In this document: positions 21,322 through 32,727 of the stretch, piece by piece
Layout: every line of letters starts with the position of its first letter
How positions within the stretch are numbered: position 1 is the stretch's first letter
NCBI GenBank assembly: GCA_036927565.1
Contig: JAYESD010000001.1
Coordinates: forward strand, 76,589,751-76,653,750
Length of the DNA stretch: 64,000 bases
From: Tuctoria greenei
Lineage: Eukaryota > Streptophyta > Magnoliopsida > Poales > Poaceae
Direction of reading: 5' to 3'
Made by a program: the position numbers and the translations under genes
The notes under the pieces: generated by a model
Databases searched by the model: none
The model's input: the letters and a program-made list of their open reading frames with translations, nothing else
Told to the model about the DNA's origin: nothing

Positions 21322-22158
21322 TCAATCTAAATTGTACCGTCCTGCTTGCTCCCGAACACGTCTCTTATATTCCGCTGGATCCTAAAAATATTGACATTAT
21401 TTAAATTAACAAATGTCGAAGGAGGAATGAATAACCTACATTGGTCACTAAGTCAAAGTGTCATCTAACCTTGATAAGTAGATTATAGCAATCATTTTCA
21501 ACATGAGGCACATTTGGCTGATGCAGCAAACGCTGAACTTCAAGTAGTATAGTTTTGATTATAAAAGCACTACACCACCCCTATGAAATATAATTTAAGC
21601 AATATAAGAAACCAGTTCAAATAAGTTCGACAACAATTATAAGTAATAATTACATGAACAAAATAGGTCTATCTTACAGTATCTTGATCAAGAATCCCGA
21701 TGCAGAGTGCTCCCAAATGATGGACATTTGGGTGGAAGAACCCAATTGGAAAGGCGCAACTTGGAGGCACCAAGGGATAGTCCTCAGAGAAGGAGATTGT
21801 CAGGGGGTAGTAACCATCTTTCCATTCAGTCTGCAAAAGAAATTTATTAATAGGAGGACGATGGTTAAACTCATATTGTGCTTGTTCTTCATGACTTACC
21901 CCTTCTTTACCGGGGACGATGCACTGCCACGTCAATAAATCTCCCGATTCAGGCTTCGCAGAGAAACCCTACGCGGAGAAATTGAAAATTCCAAAAACAA
22001 ACAACACGGAAAAACAAACTACAGTTAAGTTCATCAGTCCATTATAGATACATATGTATATACAACCATGTGACCGGTGTGCCATATGTACATACATGGG
22101 GATGGTTCTTGCGCCACGCCAAGCGCTGCTCCTTCAATCGGCTACACTCCCGAGACAT
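21322..22158 (-). CDS. SCE1: SUMO-conjugating enzyme E2 (UBC9/SCE1-like), five exons, captured in CACTA-2
   Basis: Exons on the minus strand: 22096-22158, 21900-21968, 21678-21830, 21470-21580 and 21322-21381. All four introns have GT...AG ends, all exons are multiples of three, and they join to a 151-codon frame without stop. An in-frame ATG one codon upstream (22161) is an alternative start. The protein matches UBC9: N-terminal helix with AWRKNHPHGF, WQCIVPGKEG, FSEDYP, the HPN motif in GFFHPNV, the catalytic Cys in GALCIGIL, and the C-terminal helix DPAEYKRRVREQA. UBC9 (about 160 residues) accepts SUMO from the E1 and passes it to target lysines. This copy is slightly short, lacking about four residues before WQCIVPG, and is more divergent in the last third. 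It lies 139 bp after the transposase stop, on the same strand, in the transposon. A free host SCE1 gene is excluded by position; whether it is expressed is unknown. Confidence 0.88.
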
Positions 22159-22297
22159 CATTATCTGAAAGGCCAAAGTTCCAAACTTCCAAATCATTGA
22201 GTCCAAACGCATATGTACACAAATGCAAAAGGACACAATCCATATACCAACATTGTTCTAAGTTGATTTCAGAAGAAACAAATATATACAATATATA

Positions 22298-25200
22298 TCA
22301 TCTCGCATTGCTATATACATTTTTTCCAGCATTGACATCTTCTCGCATATAGGGTTTCAAATTCTTTTTAATGCTTCTCTCTACGCGCTTGATGTTTTCT
22401 GGTTTGGTGAAAAGGTACATCTCTTCATACTGATTATATTCCTCTTCATTATCTCCCACATTGTCAACCCCAACAATATTTTGCTTTCTAGAAATAACTA
22501 CGTGCAACTTCTCAGTTTCTAGATCTTGAACATAAAAAACTTGTGCAACATTATCGGCAAGAACCCACAGGTCATCTTTGTAACCCACTTTATTCAAGTC
22601 TACTAGTGTCAGCCCGTAATTGTCCACTTTCAAACCATCAGGATGTTTGACCCATTGGCACTTAAATACGGGCATTACCATTCTTTCGCCATAATCAAGT
22701 TCCCATATTTCCTCTATGAACCCAAAGTATGTGGTCTTCTGCCCTTGTGAATCATAAGCCTCAATACGAACACCACTATTTTGTGCAACACTCTTAGCGT
22801 CTTTTTCTTTAGTGTAAAATGTGTAACCATTGATGTCATATGCTTGCCATGATGTTACCAAAGCAGATGGTCCACAAGCTAACTTCTTCATTGTTGCCTC
22901 TCCAATAGTGTTTCCGTATGATATATTTTTGTTCATTAACCTTTCAGTAAAATATCTTTTGTGCTCTTTCATGATCCAGTCCTCTTTGCGGTCTTGGTTT
23001 TTATCATGAAGCTCAATTTAGTGTTCCTTGATGTACGGCTCAGCTATTGCGAGCTGTTTTAGTACACCAAAATGTGCACTGTGTACATTCTTGTAATCTT
23101 GAACAATAAAAGTTTTCTTACCCACTTTGCCTCTCCCACGTAGTCTACCCTCATGTACCGGTATAGGCACACCTATCGATTTTCCATCTTTGATGTAATC
23201 AGCGCAACCCTCAATCACTTCTTCAGTGGTGTATCCTTCCATAATTGAACCCTCTGGGTGAGCACGGTTCCGCACATAACCTTTTAATACTCCTAAATAT
23301 CTCTCCAACGAAAACATATGATGTAAATATAGTGGCCCCAATGCTTTTATCTGATCAACAAGATGTATGATTAGGTGTACTTGCATATCAAAAAAGGATG
23401 GTGGGAAACACATCTCAAGCTTGCACATTGTCTCGACGATGTATGTTTCTAGATAGTCTAAATCTTCACGTGCTATTACCTTTTGCAATACTGCATTGAA
23501 GAAGTAACACAAACGTGTGATGACAACTTTTATATGCTCAGGTTTGATTACTCTTATTGCAATGGCAAGGAAAACTATCATCATCATGTGACAGTCGTGA
23601 GAATTATAACCGAATAAAGACAAGTCTTTCATCGAGACTAGTTTGCGGATATTGGATGAGAAACTTGTGGGCACTTTGATCCCACACAAGCATTCGCAAA
23701 TTGCTTTTTTCTCTTCTAGCGTCAAGTTGTAGCTGGCTGGGGGAAGGTAATGCTTCCCGTTCGCCTTTTCTACTGGATGAAGCTCTGGTCTCAAATCAAG
23801 ATTTACTAGGTCCATACGTAAATTTAATCCGTCCTTTGTTTTCCTCAGCATGTCCAGCAAGGTCCCAATGATGCTATCAAATACATTCTTTGTAACGTTC
23901 ATCAAATCAATACTATGGCAAAATTCCAGATTCTTCAAATACGGAAGATACTTGGAAAAAATTGATTGTTTCTTGAAAGCCATGTCAGTTGTATCATCCG
24001 AAGATGTACTTTTCTTTCTCTTAATTCCTTTACTCTTTTTTCCCTTACCGAAAGCAATATGAATGTTCTTGACCATTTCAAACACATGTTTTCCACTGTA
24101 AGGTTTCGGTGCAGTATCTTTTTCGATTTTGTTATCAAATTGTTCTTTCATCTTCCTATACTTGTGTGTATCTGTCAAGAACCGTCGATGTCTCATGTAC
24201 ACCGTCTTTCTGGATGAAGTGAGGTATAGAAATCCAGTTCTATCCACACAACTAACTCAACCTTTCTTCCCTTTCATTTGTCCCGATAATGTAAACAGTC
24301 TGGGATAATCATGCACGGTAACGAATATCATTGCTCTTAGCGTGAAATACTCCCGCTTGTACTCATCCCATGTACGTACCCCTTCATTCCACAATTTCGC
24401 CATATCTTCCATTAAAGGTTCCAAGAACACATCAATTTCGATGCCGGGTTGTTTCGGACCTTGGATAAGAACAGATAATAAGATATATTTCCTTTTGTGA
24501 CACAACCACGTCGGTAGGTTGTACATAGTTAAGACCACGGGCCATGTGCTGTGTATGCTCCTTTTTTCACCAAACGGATTCATTCCATCTGTACCCAAGG
24601 CAAACCTCACATTTGATTTCCTTCGCAAATTCTGGATACTGAATATCAAAATTTTTCCACTGCGTTGCATCACCAGGGTGTCGAATATGTTTTTCATTCT
24701 TCTCGCGTTGCTCGGAATGCCAACGCATAAGTTTAGCCTCCCTAGGGTTTGAGAACAAACGCTTCAAGCGATCAATTATCAGAAGGTACCACATCACCAA
24801 TGCAGGAATTTTTCTCTTATTCTCCCCGTCCACGTCGCCAGAAGTATCGTCATCGTCACCTTCAGGACCAATAATAAACTTCTTATTCTTCAGAGTCTTT
24901 TTCATGTTGGTAACACAGTGGTGATTGTAGTCCTTCTTGTATCTACTCACACCACAAATGGGGCATCTAGTTGCGAGCTCATGCTCTTTGCGATACAGAA
25001 TACAATGGTTCACACAAGCGTGTATTTTTGTCACACCTAGTGCCATCGGGCAAAGAAGTTTCTTTGCTTTATAAGTGCTTCTGGGCAGTTTATTTGGATT
25101 TGGAAGAATTTCTGCCAGAAGATTCAAAAGATTAGAGAAACTACAATTGGACCATCTGTGCGTAGCTTTCAACTTTAGTAGTTCTAAGACTGCACGCAAT

Positions 25201-25697
25201 GTAGTAAACTCTTTATCACAACCGTTTGATTCATCATATAAAATCTCTGTCGCCGCATTCTGCAATGTCTCCATTTTACTTAAACCTTTGCTTGCTCCCA
25301 TAGAAGTTAGTACATATGGTTCAATGTGACGCAACATCACCTCACAATCGAACTCATCATCATCATCACCAGCTTGATTGTCACTACCATCATTGATATG
25401 AACATTATCATCATCTAAGCCTCTCTCATCATCTTTATCCACATCATGTGTATCTAACTCACCATGCTCTATCCATATTGTGTAGTTATTTTTGAAACCT
25501 CCTTTCACCAAATGAGATTGGATTACTATAGTATCCGTCCAAGCAATCTTATTTTTGCAGTCGTTACATGGACATAATATGTCATCTATCTTTTGCAACT
25601 TCGCATGTCTCTTGGATGCTTCAATAAAATTTGCAACATTACGAATGTACATAGGATCGGGTCTTGGCATGTTATACATCCACGCTCGACGGTCCAT
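22298..25697 (-). pseudogene. CACTA-2 TNP2-type transposase, few lesions
   Basis: ATG at 25697, stop at 22298-22300. Domains in order: transposase-associated domain (25697-25450, with CPCNDCKNKI), acidic linker, Cys-rich part (CPICGVSRYKKDY near 24955), Transposase_21/TNP2 core (24700-24260, TDGMNPFGEKRS, STWPVVLTMYNLP, FTLSGQMKGKKG), DUF4218 (about 23700-23250, MFSLERYLGVLKG) and DUF4216 (22740-22470, FIEEIWELDYG). It would recognise the terminal repeats and carry out cut-and-paste. Lesions: a frameshift between about 24610 and 24690, a TGA at 24257-24259 where CACTA-1 has a Cys codon, and a TAA at 23018-23020 where CACTA-1 has CAA. Apart from these it is full length. Confidence 0.92.
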
Positions 25698-26352
25698 GCT
25701 TCAATAATAGATTTTTTGTCAGATTTACAAAATTTGGCCACAAATATTCTCTAAAGGTCTTCTATAAAATGAATTTACAGAGACATAACAAGTATGATTA
25801 GGGCGACTAATGTAGGAGACGGGCAACATCTTGAGGCAGACGGAGTCAAAGGGGGAAACAGGCCCAACAGCATGGGCTAGGTCTGGGTGGGATCTGGTCC
25901 GTTATATCGGGAAACAGGCCTAGATGCATCTTATATATATTACAATAGCATCTGTTAATTAAACATCATATTCATGTCACATAATAGGTACAAAAAGGAA
26001 ACAATCCATATAGTCCATACATCAATATACCAGAACACAATCCATACAGTCCTTACACATGCAAAAGGACAGAATCCATATACCAGAACACACAAAACTA
26101 ACAGCTTATCAGCTAATGAAAATATACAAAAAAAAGTAAGGAAACTACATTTACCTTGCAGAGGCGTCAGCACGGTGGGGAGGCGTCAGCACGGTGGGCC
26201 GGCTGGGTGGAGAAGTGGCGGTGCGGGGTTGAGCGGCGGCGCGGCAGTATGGGCTGGGTGGCGGAGCGGCGGCGCGGTGCAGGGGAAATTCAACAGCCTT
26301 GCGGCGTCGATATAAATTCTCCAGGGTTGCATTTTGACTGCGGTGAGGGGTC
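25698..26352 (-). other. 5' region of the CACTA-2 transposase
   Basis: Upstream of the transposase ATG. 25960-26100 contains repeated CAGAACACA / CATACAGTCC words. 26150-26330 is GC-rich with tandem GTCAGCACGGTGGG and GCGGCGCGG words, consistent with a GC-rich 5' UTR. No coding sequence is supported; it probably includes the 5' UTR and an intron. Confidence 0.5.
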
Positions 26353-26362
26353 CTTATATAGA
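26353..26362 (-). promoter_or_regulatory. TATA box of the CACTA-2 transposase
   Basis: The minus strand reads TCTATATAAGGACCCC. It is placed between the first central dyad (26370 onward) and the GC-rich 5' UTR, about 655 bp before the transposase ATG. Same style as the Ulp1 promoter at 33081. Confidence 0.6.
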
Positions 26363-26830
26363 CATCGGTTTTTCACAGGCGGTTTTTAACTTTATCGCAA
26401 GCGGGTTTTACTTACCAACTGCCTGAGAAGATGTTTATTAATTAAGAAGTAAATATCTTCACAGGCTGTAACCGCCTAAGAAGATTTTTATCTCAGACGG
26501 GTATTACTTAACAACCGTCTGAGATAATGCCAACTGAACAAAATATTTTTAAAACTTGTATAGCTGACATTGTAATGTTTTGGTAAATATCAAATTAATT
26601 TCTACTCACATATTATTCACATTTGTGTATCTCATAAAAAAAAGTTCCTTCACTCAAAATTGTTGGTATGAACATATTTGTATAATTTATACATGTATGA
26701 ATTTTTTAAATTTTTTTAAAAGCACTCCAACATGTCAAACTTCAAATTATCCACCAGTATTCATTGACACTTGATTGAAATATGTACAAATCACAAGAAA
26801 TATGTACAGGGACACTTGATTGAAATCCTA
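26363..26830. repeat. Partial central satellite of CACTA-2
   Basis: Dyads of TCACAGGCGG and CTCAGACGG / GTCTGAGATAA type near 26370-26530, then a fragment of the satellite unit (26535-26760), ending before the acidic-tail gene. Confidence 0.8.
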
Positions 26831-26838
26831 AAACTACA

Positions 26839-27304
26839 CTACGGCCCCGCCTCCTCCATCCTCTCCGCCAACTTCTCAAACCACGCCAAGCGGTCCTCCT
26901 CCGACTCGTCATCGTCGTCGTCGTAGTCGTCACCATGGTGGTGGTCGCCGTCGTCGTAGCCGTCGTTGGAGGATGACTCGTCGTCACCGTCGTTGGAGGA
27001 CGACTCGTCGTCGCCGTCGTCGGAGGACGACTTGTCGTCATCATCGTCATCATCGTCGTCGTCGTCGTCGTCCTCCTCCTCCTCCTCCTCCTCCTCCCCC
27101 TCCTCCGACTCCTCCTCCTCCGGTGACGATGCAGCAGGAGAGTGGGTCGGCTGCTCCGGTTGAGCCGATTGCTCCGGCTGTACCGGTGGCTCCGGCTGCA
27201 CCGGCGGTGGAACGTGCTGGTCGTCATTCACCCTCTCGGGGGAGCTGCAGCGTATCCGCTTGCAGGGTGGCTGACTCGGCGGTAGGTGGCAGAAGGTTGG
27301 CCAT
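26839..27304 (-). pseudogene. Acidic-tail protein, copy 1, in the centre of CACTA-2
   Basis: ATG at 27304, stop at 26839-26841. After a one-base frameshift near 27285 the frame reads PPSQPPCKRIRCSSPERVNDD, a Pro/Gln-rich stretch, then a very long Glu/Asp run and a short amphipathic end (LAWFEKLAERMEEAGP). The start and the CK-R-CSSPE motif match copy 2 at 32293-32727, so the two are paralogues. I do not recognise a family; the acidic tail could be a histone- or DNA-mimic region or simply repeat expansion of GAC/GAG codons. A TATA box lies at 27405-27414. Complementary Arg- and Ser-rich frames here are shadows. Confidence 0.55.
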
Positions 27305-27404
27305 GGCTGTGGTGGTTCGTCGGCGCCGGGCTAGGAGAGGTGGAATGATGGAAGAAGAAGAAAGGAGTGCAAAATTCTGTGCTTGTACATAACCGACGAC
27401 GCGC

Positions 27405-27414
27405 CTTATATATG
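27405..27414 (-). promoter_or_regulatory. TATA box of acidic-tail gene copy 1
   Basis: The minus strand reads CCATATATAAGGCG about 100 bp before the ATG at 27304. Spacing and orientation fit. Confidence 0.55.
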
Positions 27415-27429
27415 GTCTGTGAGGAGTAG

Positions 27430-28585
27430 ACGAGGGAGTGGTTCGTTTCCCGCGCATTTAACTCTTTGCAGACCTCGTGCGGCGCACAATTAAACCACCG
27501 TGGAAGACGATCTTCAGAGATCCTTCCGTCGCACATGTCCCTGCACCACGACTTCTCAACTTCTCCGCAAACCTCGTGCAGTGCGTCAGTTAATTAACAC
27601 TTCTCAGGCCGTTAATTAACCTATTGTAGTTTCAAAAATGTTTATCTCAGGCGGGTATTACTTACAAACCGCCTGAGAAAAAAAGAAGTAAAAATCTTCA
27701 CAAACGGTTGGTACTCACCAACCGTCAAAGAATATATTTATCTCTCACGGGTATTACTTAACAACCGCCTGAGATAATTCCCGATACGGTTCTTCAGTTT
27801 CCTTATCCCTTGCTTATTTTTTATTTAGATTCCAATATAAATACTCAAACATGTTTACATTCTGCAAATTGAGTTCAAATTCGATGATTCTTTCTTCTAT
27901 ATTTGTATAAAATTAACATCTACCAACTGAACAAAATATTTTGTTCATTGCGCATTGAACTCTTTGCAGACCTCGTGCGGCGCACAATTAAACCACTGTG
28001 GAAGACGATCTTCAGAGCCCCTTCCGTCGCACGCGTCCCTGCACCACGGCTTCTTAACTTCTCCGCAGACCTCGTGCGGCGCGTCAGTTTTTTAACATCT
28101 TCTCAGGCCGTTAATTAACATCTAGTAGTTTCAAAAATGTTTATCTTAGGGAGTTATTACTTAACAACCGCCTAAGATAATGCCCGATACTGTTCTTCAG
28201 TTTCCTTATCCCTTGCTTCTTTTTTATTTAGATTCCAATATAAATACTCAAACATGTTTACATTCTGCAAATTGTGTTCAAATTCGATGATTCTTTCTTC
28301 TACATTTGTATAAAATTAACATCTACCAACTGAACAAAATATTTTGTTCATTGCGCATTGAACTCTTTGCAGACCTCGTGCGGCGCACAATTAAACCACT
28401 GTGGAAGACGATCTTCAAAGATCCTTCCGTCGCACGCGTCCCTGCACCACGGCTTCTTAACTTCTCCGCGGACCTCGTGCGGCGCGTCAGTTAATTAACA
28501 TCTTCTCAGGCGGTTGGTACTTACCAACCGCCTGAGAATATATTTATCTCGGTGACGGGTGTTACTTACCAACCGCCTGAGATAA
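27430..28585. repeat. Triplicated 145-bp GC-rich segment within broken satellite units
   Basis: Three copies (about 27450-27595, 27945-28090 and 28350-28495) of a segment starting near GCGCATTGAACTCTTTGCAG. Each contains the sub-repeat CAGACCTCGTGCGGCGC twice. Between them are partial satellite sequence and CTCAGGCGG / CCGCCTGAGATAA dyads. A frame through copies 2 and 3 exists (FADLVRR...), but no protein family is recognised. Probably a captured fragment multiplied together with the satellite. Confidence 0.8.
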
Positions 28586-28589
28586 GCCC

Positions 28590-29372
28590 ATGGAGTTCCC
28601 CTTGCCGCACGATATTGCGGTCCTGATCGCGGGGTGGGTCGCCGCAACCTCCACCAAGCCCATGGACAACCTCTCCAGTCTGCGCGCCACCTACAAGGCC
28701 ATGCACGCGGCGTGTCGTGATCCCACCGTGGGCAGGCGCGTGGCGCTGGAGCGGGAGAGCAGCTGGGAGTGGTTCCAACGGCACGGGAACGGGAGCTACG
28801 ATGCCCTCGTGGAGCGCCTGGCCAACGTGGGAAACCCTCATGCGTGCTACATCACCGGGTTCGACCTCGTCTTCAACTACGGCCGCGCATAGGCGCAGCG
28901 GGGCACCCAGTTCCTTGCCCGAGCGGCCGCGAACGGCCACAAGGTGGCGGCCTACGTCCTCACCATGCTCCGCTACGACGCCGACCGCGGGGACTGCGAC
29001 GCCCTGGAGTATATCCGGCAGGTCGAAGGCGAGGCCCACGTCGGCGACAACACGGTCAGGTCCGTCACGATGAAGAGGACCAACAAGGAGTGTTGCCGGT
29101 GTCAGAATCAAGCCATGCAGAGGCTCGACATTTTCGTGAGCTGGAGGTTACTGCGTAGGCCTCCTCCCGGACCGCCGCCGGTGGCGCTGCCCGACATTGA
29201 CGATGGCGTTTGCCGCTGCCCAACAAGGGGGAACCAGGGGCCTGCCCGCTGCGGCAGGCGAGGGTGGTCCGAGACCATCTTCTGTACTGAGAACTGTAGG
29301 ATTGAGCGCGAGTATGACCTGTTCTCCCATAACGTGTTGTACTCTATGGGTTATATTAAAAATGTCCACTGA
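28590..29372 (+). pseudogene. Captured F-box-type protein gene with one in-frame stop
   Basis: ATG at 28590, five bases after a central dyad. The frame reads to 28889, meets one TAG (28890-28892), and continues in the same frame to 29370, for about 260 codons in all. The N-terminus (FPLPHDIAVLIAGWVAATS, LSSLRATYKAMHAACRDPTVG) resembles the grass F-box family related to At2g35280. The middle has AAANGHKVAAYVLTMLRYDA, and the C-terminus has paired cysteines (CCRCQN, CRCPTRG, FCTENCR). F-box proteins link substrates to SCF ubiquitin ligases. GC content is far above the surrounding satellite, which marks capture. The last few codons (around 29357 on) come from the satellite. The stop may be a nonsense mutation, since no splice signals around it look convincing. 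Confidence 0.75.
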
Positions 29373-32030
29373 AAAAATAAATGAAAAAAGCATTATATTC
29401 ATCAAGATAGAAAAATGAAAAATAGCATTTGTTGTATGTTTTTTATGTTCTGACCAATTTCAAAGGATTTATGAAGTGAAATTTAATGGTAACCTTTAAT
29501 TATCAATAATATTACAAGAAAGTGGATTTTTGCCTTTTAAAGGACCACATTTAATCAAGAAGATTAATTAAGAAGAAGTAAATATCCTCAGAGACGGTTG
29601 GTACTTAACAACCGCCTGAAAATATATTTATCTCAGGCGGGTATTACTTAACAACCGTCTGAGATAATGCCTGATACTGTTCTTCAGTTTCCTTATCCCT
29701 TGCTTCTTTTTTATTTAGATTCCAATATAAATACTCAAACATGTTTAGATTCTGCAAATTGTGTCCAAATTCGATGATTCTTTCTTCTACATTTGTATAA
29801 AATTAACATCTACCACCTGAACAAAATATTTTTAAAAATTGTATAGCTGACATTGTAATGTTTTGGTAAATATCAAATTAATTTCTACTCACATATTATT
29901 CACATTTGTGTATCTCATAAAAAAAAGTTCCTTCACTCAAAATTGTTGGTATGAACATATTTGTATAATTTATACATGTATGAATTTTTTTAATTTTTTT
30001 AAAAGCATTCCAACATGTCAAACTTCAAATTATCCACCATTCTAACTAAATGCTCATATTCATATGAGGCATTCATCAAATTATGAACACACATTGATTC
30101 AAAAAAATTTAAAAAAATATGAAAAAATTCGTAGAGGTTGGTATGATGAGTAAAAATGTTCACTGAAAAAATAAATGAAAAAACATTATATTCATCAAGA
30201 TAGAAAAATGAAAAATAGCATTTGTTGTATGTTTTTTATGTTCTGACCAATTTCAAAGGATTTATGAAGTGAAATTTAATGGTAACCTTTACTTATCAAT
30301 AATATTACAAGAAAGTGGATTTTTGCCTTTTAAAGGACCACATTTAATCAAGAATATTAATTAAGAAGAAGTAAATATCTTCACAGGCGGTTGATACTTA
30401 ACAACCGCCTGAAAATATATTTATCTCAGGAGGGTATTACTTAACAACCGCCTGAGATAATGCCCGATACTGTTCTTCAGTTTCCTTATCCCTTGCTTCT
30501 TTTTTATTTAGATTCCAATATAAATACTCAAACATGTTTAGATTCTGCAAATTGTGTCCAAATTCGATGATTCTTTCTTCTACATTCGTATAAAATTAAC
30601 ATCTACCACCTGAACAAAATATTTTTAAAACTTGTATAGCTGACATTGTAATGTTTTGGTAAATATCAAATTAATTTCTACTCACATATTATTCACATTT
30701 GTGTATCTCATAAAAAAGTTCCTTCACTCAAAATTATTGGTATGAACATATTTGTATAATTTATACATGTATGAATTTTTTTAATTTTTTTAAAAGCATT
30801 CCAACATGTCAAACTTCAAATTATCCACCATTCTAACTAAATGCTCATATTCATATGAGGCATTCATCAAATTATGAACACACATTGATTCAAAAAAATT
30901 TAAAAAAAATATGAAAAAATTCGTAGAGGTTGGTATGATGAGTAAAAATGTCCACTGAAAAAATAAATGAAAAAAGCATTATATTCATCAATATAGAAAA
31001 ATGAAAAATAGCATTTGTTGTATGTTTTTCATGTTCTGACCAATTTCAAAGGATATATGATGTGAAATTTAATGGTAACCTTTACTTATCAATAATATTA
31101 CAAGAAAGTGGATTTTTGCCTTTTAAAAGACCACATTTAATCAAGAATATTAATTAAGAAGAAGTAAATATCTTCACAGGCGGTTGGTACTTAACAACCA
31201 CCTGAAAATATGTTTATCTCAAGTGGGTATTACTTAACAACCGCCTGAGATAATGCCTGATACTGTTCTTCAATTTCCTTATCCCTTGCTTCTTTTTTAT
31301 TTAGTTTCCAATATAAATACTCAAATATGTTTAGATTCTGCAAATTGTGTCCAAATTCGATGATTCTCTCTTCTACATTTGTATAAAATTAACATCTACC
31401 ACCTGAACAAAATATTTTTAAAACTTGTATAGCTGACATTGTAATGTTTTGGTAAATATCAAATTAATTTCTACTCACATATTATTCACATTTGTGTATC
31501 TCATAAAAAAAAGTTCCTTCACTCAAAATTGTTGGTATGAACATATTTGTATAATTTATACATGTATGATTTTTTTAAGTTTTTTAAAAGCATTCCAACA
31601 TGTCAAATTTCAAATTATCCACCATTCTAACTAAATGCTCATATTCATATGAGGCATTCATCAAATTATGAACACACATTGATTCAAAAAAAATTAAAAA
31701 AATATGAAAAAATTCGTAGAGGTTGGTATGATGAGTAAAAATGTCCACTGAAAAAATAAATGAAAAAAGCATTATACTCATCAAGATAGAAAAATGAAAA
31801 ATAGCATTTGTTGTATGTTTTTTATGAAGTGAAATTTAATGGTAACCTTTACTTATCAATAATATTACAAGAAAGTGGATTTTTGCCTTTTTAATGGACC
31901 ACATTTAATCAAGAATATTAATTAAGAAGAAGTAAATATCTTCATAGGCGGTTGGTGCTTACCAACCGCCTAAGAATATACTTACCAACCGCCTGAGATA
32001 ATCTTCTTCTCAGACGTGAAATTTTAATTA
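29357..32030 (-). repeat. Main satellite array of CACTA-2
   Basis: Three consecutive units of about 795, 792 and 768 bp (anchors near 29590, 30385, 31177 and 31945), inverted relative to the array of CACTA-1. Each begins with double dyads (GGCGGTTGGTACTTAACAACC and CTCAGGCGGGTATTACTTAA...), then AT-rich filler. Units within CACTA-2 are more alike than those in CACTA-1, indicating recent amplification or homogenisation. Short frames repeated in each unit (MVNIKLISTHILF...) are not genes. Confidence 0.9.
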
Positions 32031-32292
32031 ACGATGAACACACTACACATTCATTCATTCACACAGTTGAAGAACACACAAGATACTCATTCATTAACAA
32101 TACTCAATCACACATCTCACAAAAGAACACACAAGATGCACAATATTTACACAAGAACACACAAGAACACACAAGATACACAAGTAATATTCAATCACAT
32201 AGATGAAAAAAGATAGATTTCATTCATTAACAATATTTACAAAACAGAAGCAACTAAAAACAACAAAAAGAAAAACTAATTAAATCCTACTC
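32031..32292 (-). other. 3' region of acidic-tail gene copy 2
   Basis: A/C-rich sequence with degenerate ACACAAGA(AC) and CATTCATTAACAAT repeats. No coding signal. Placed downstream of the minus-strand gene ending at 32293. Confidence 0.5.
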
Positions 32293-32727
32293 CTACTCCT
32301 CTTCCTCCTCCTCCTCCTCGTCCTCCGGCGGCGACTCCGGCACCGGTGCAACAGGAGACAGGGCCGGCTGCACCGACTGCACCGGCTGCACCGGCTGCAC
32401 TGGCGGTGCAACCCCGAGGTTGCTAGCCGTCGCCTCCACCAGTGTTCTACAGCCCTCGGGGCCAAGAACCTGTGCCATCGTCGCTAACAGAATGTCGAGA
32501 CGATCAGCCACCCCCGTGAGGGCGTAGAGGTAGTGGCCCATGGTACCCATTCAAGTATACCCTGGAAGGGTATCCAGCCCCAAGGCACTCATGGCGCGAG
32601 ACGTATTGTTGTACGCCTCTCGTGCCATGAGGAGGCGCTGCTCGGTGTTGATCTTCTCGGGGGAGCTGCAACATAGTTTCTTGCAAGGTGGCTCCCTCGG
32701 AGGGCTTGGCGGCGGAAGGTCGGCCAT
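32293..32727 (-). pseudogene. Acidic-tail protein, copy 2, in CACTA-2
   Basis: ATG at 32727 and 58 codons (MADLPPPSPPREPPCKKLCC..., EAYNNTSRAMSALGLDTLPG), then a TGA at 32551-32553. The same frame continues for 85 codons from an ATG at 32550 (MGTMGHYLYALTGVADRLDI, LGPEGCRTLVEA) through a PVQ repeat to a Glu run and a stop at 32293-32295. Read through, this would be a roughly 144-residue protein with two helical segments and an acidic tail. It shares its start and CK-(K/R)-(L/I)-(C/R)-CSSPE motif with copy 1. Unknown family. Two short proteins from one transcript, or a single nonsense mutation, are both possible. Confidence 0.55.

Noticed and set aside
21654..21938. 94-codon plus-strand frame
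   Set aside because: It lies opposite the UBC9-like exons, which explain the region with splice sites and catalytic motifs.
26742..27392. Arg-, Ser- or Thr-rich frames over the acidic-tail gene
   Set aside because: Other-frame readings of the GAC/GAG/TCC trinucleotide-rich DNA; only the minus frame has a paralogue at 32293-32727.
28566..29111. 181-codon antisense frame over the F-box gene
   Set aside because: High GC leaves antisense frames open; only the plus frame matches the F-box family.
29863..31634. Repeated short frame MVNIKLISTHILF in each satellite unit
   Set aside because: Moves with the satellite, AT-rich, no start context or homology; a by-product of tandem repetition.
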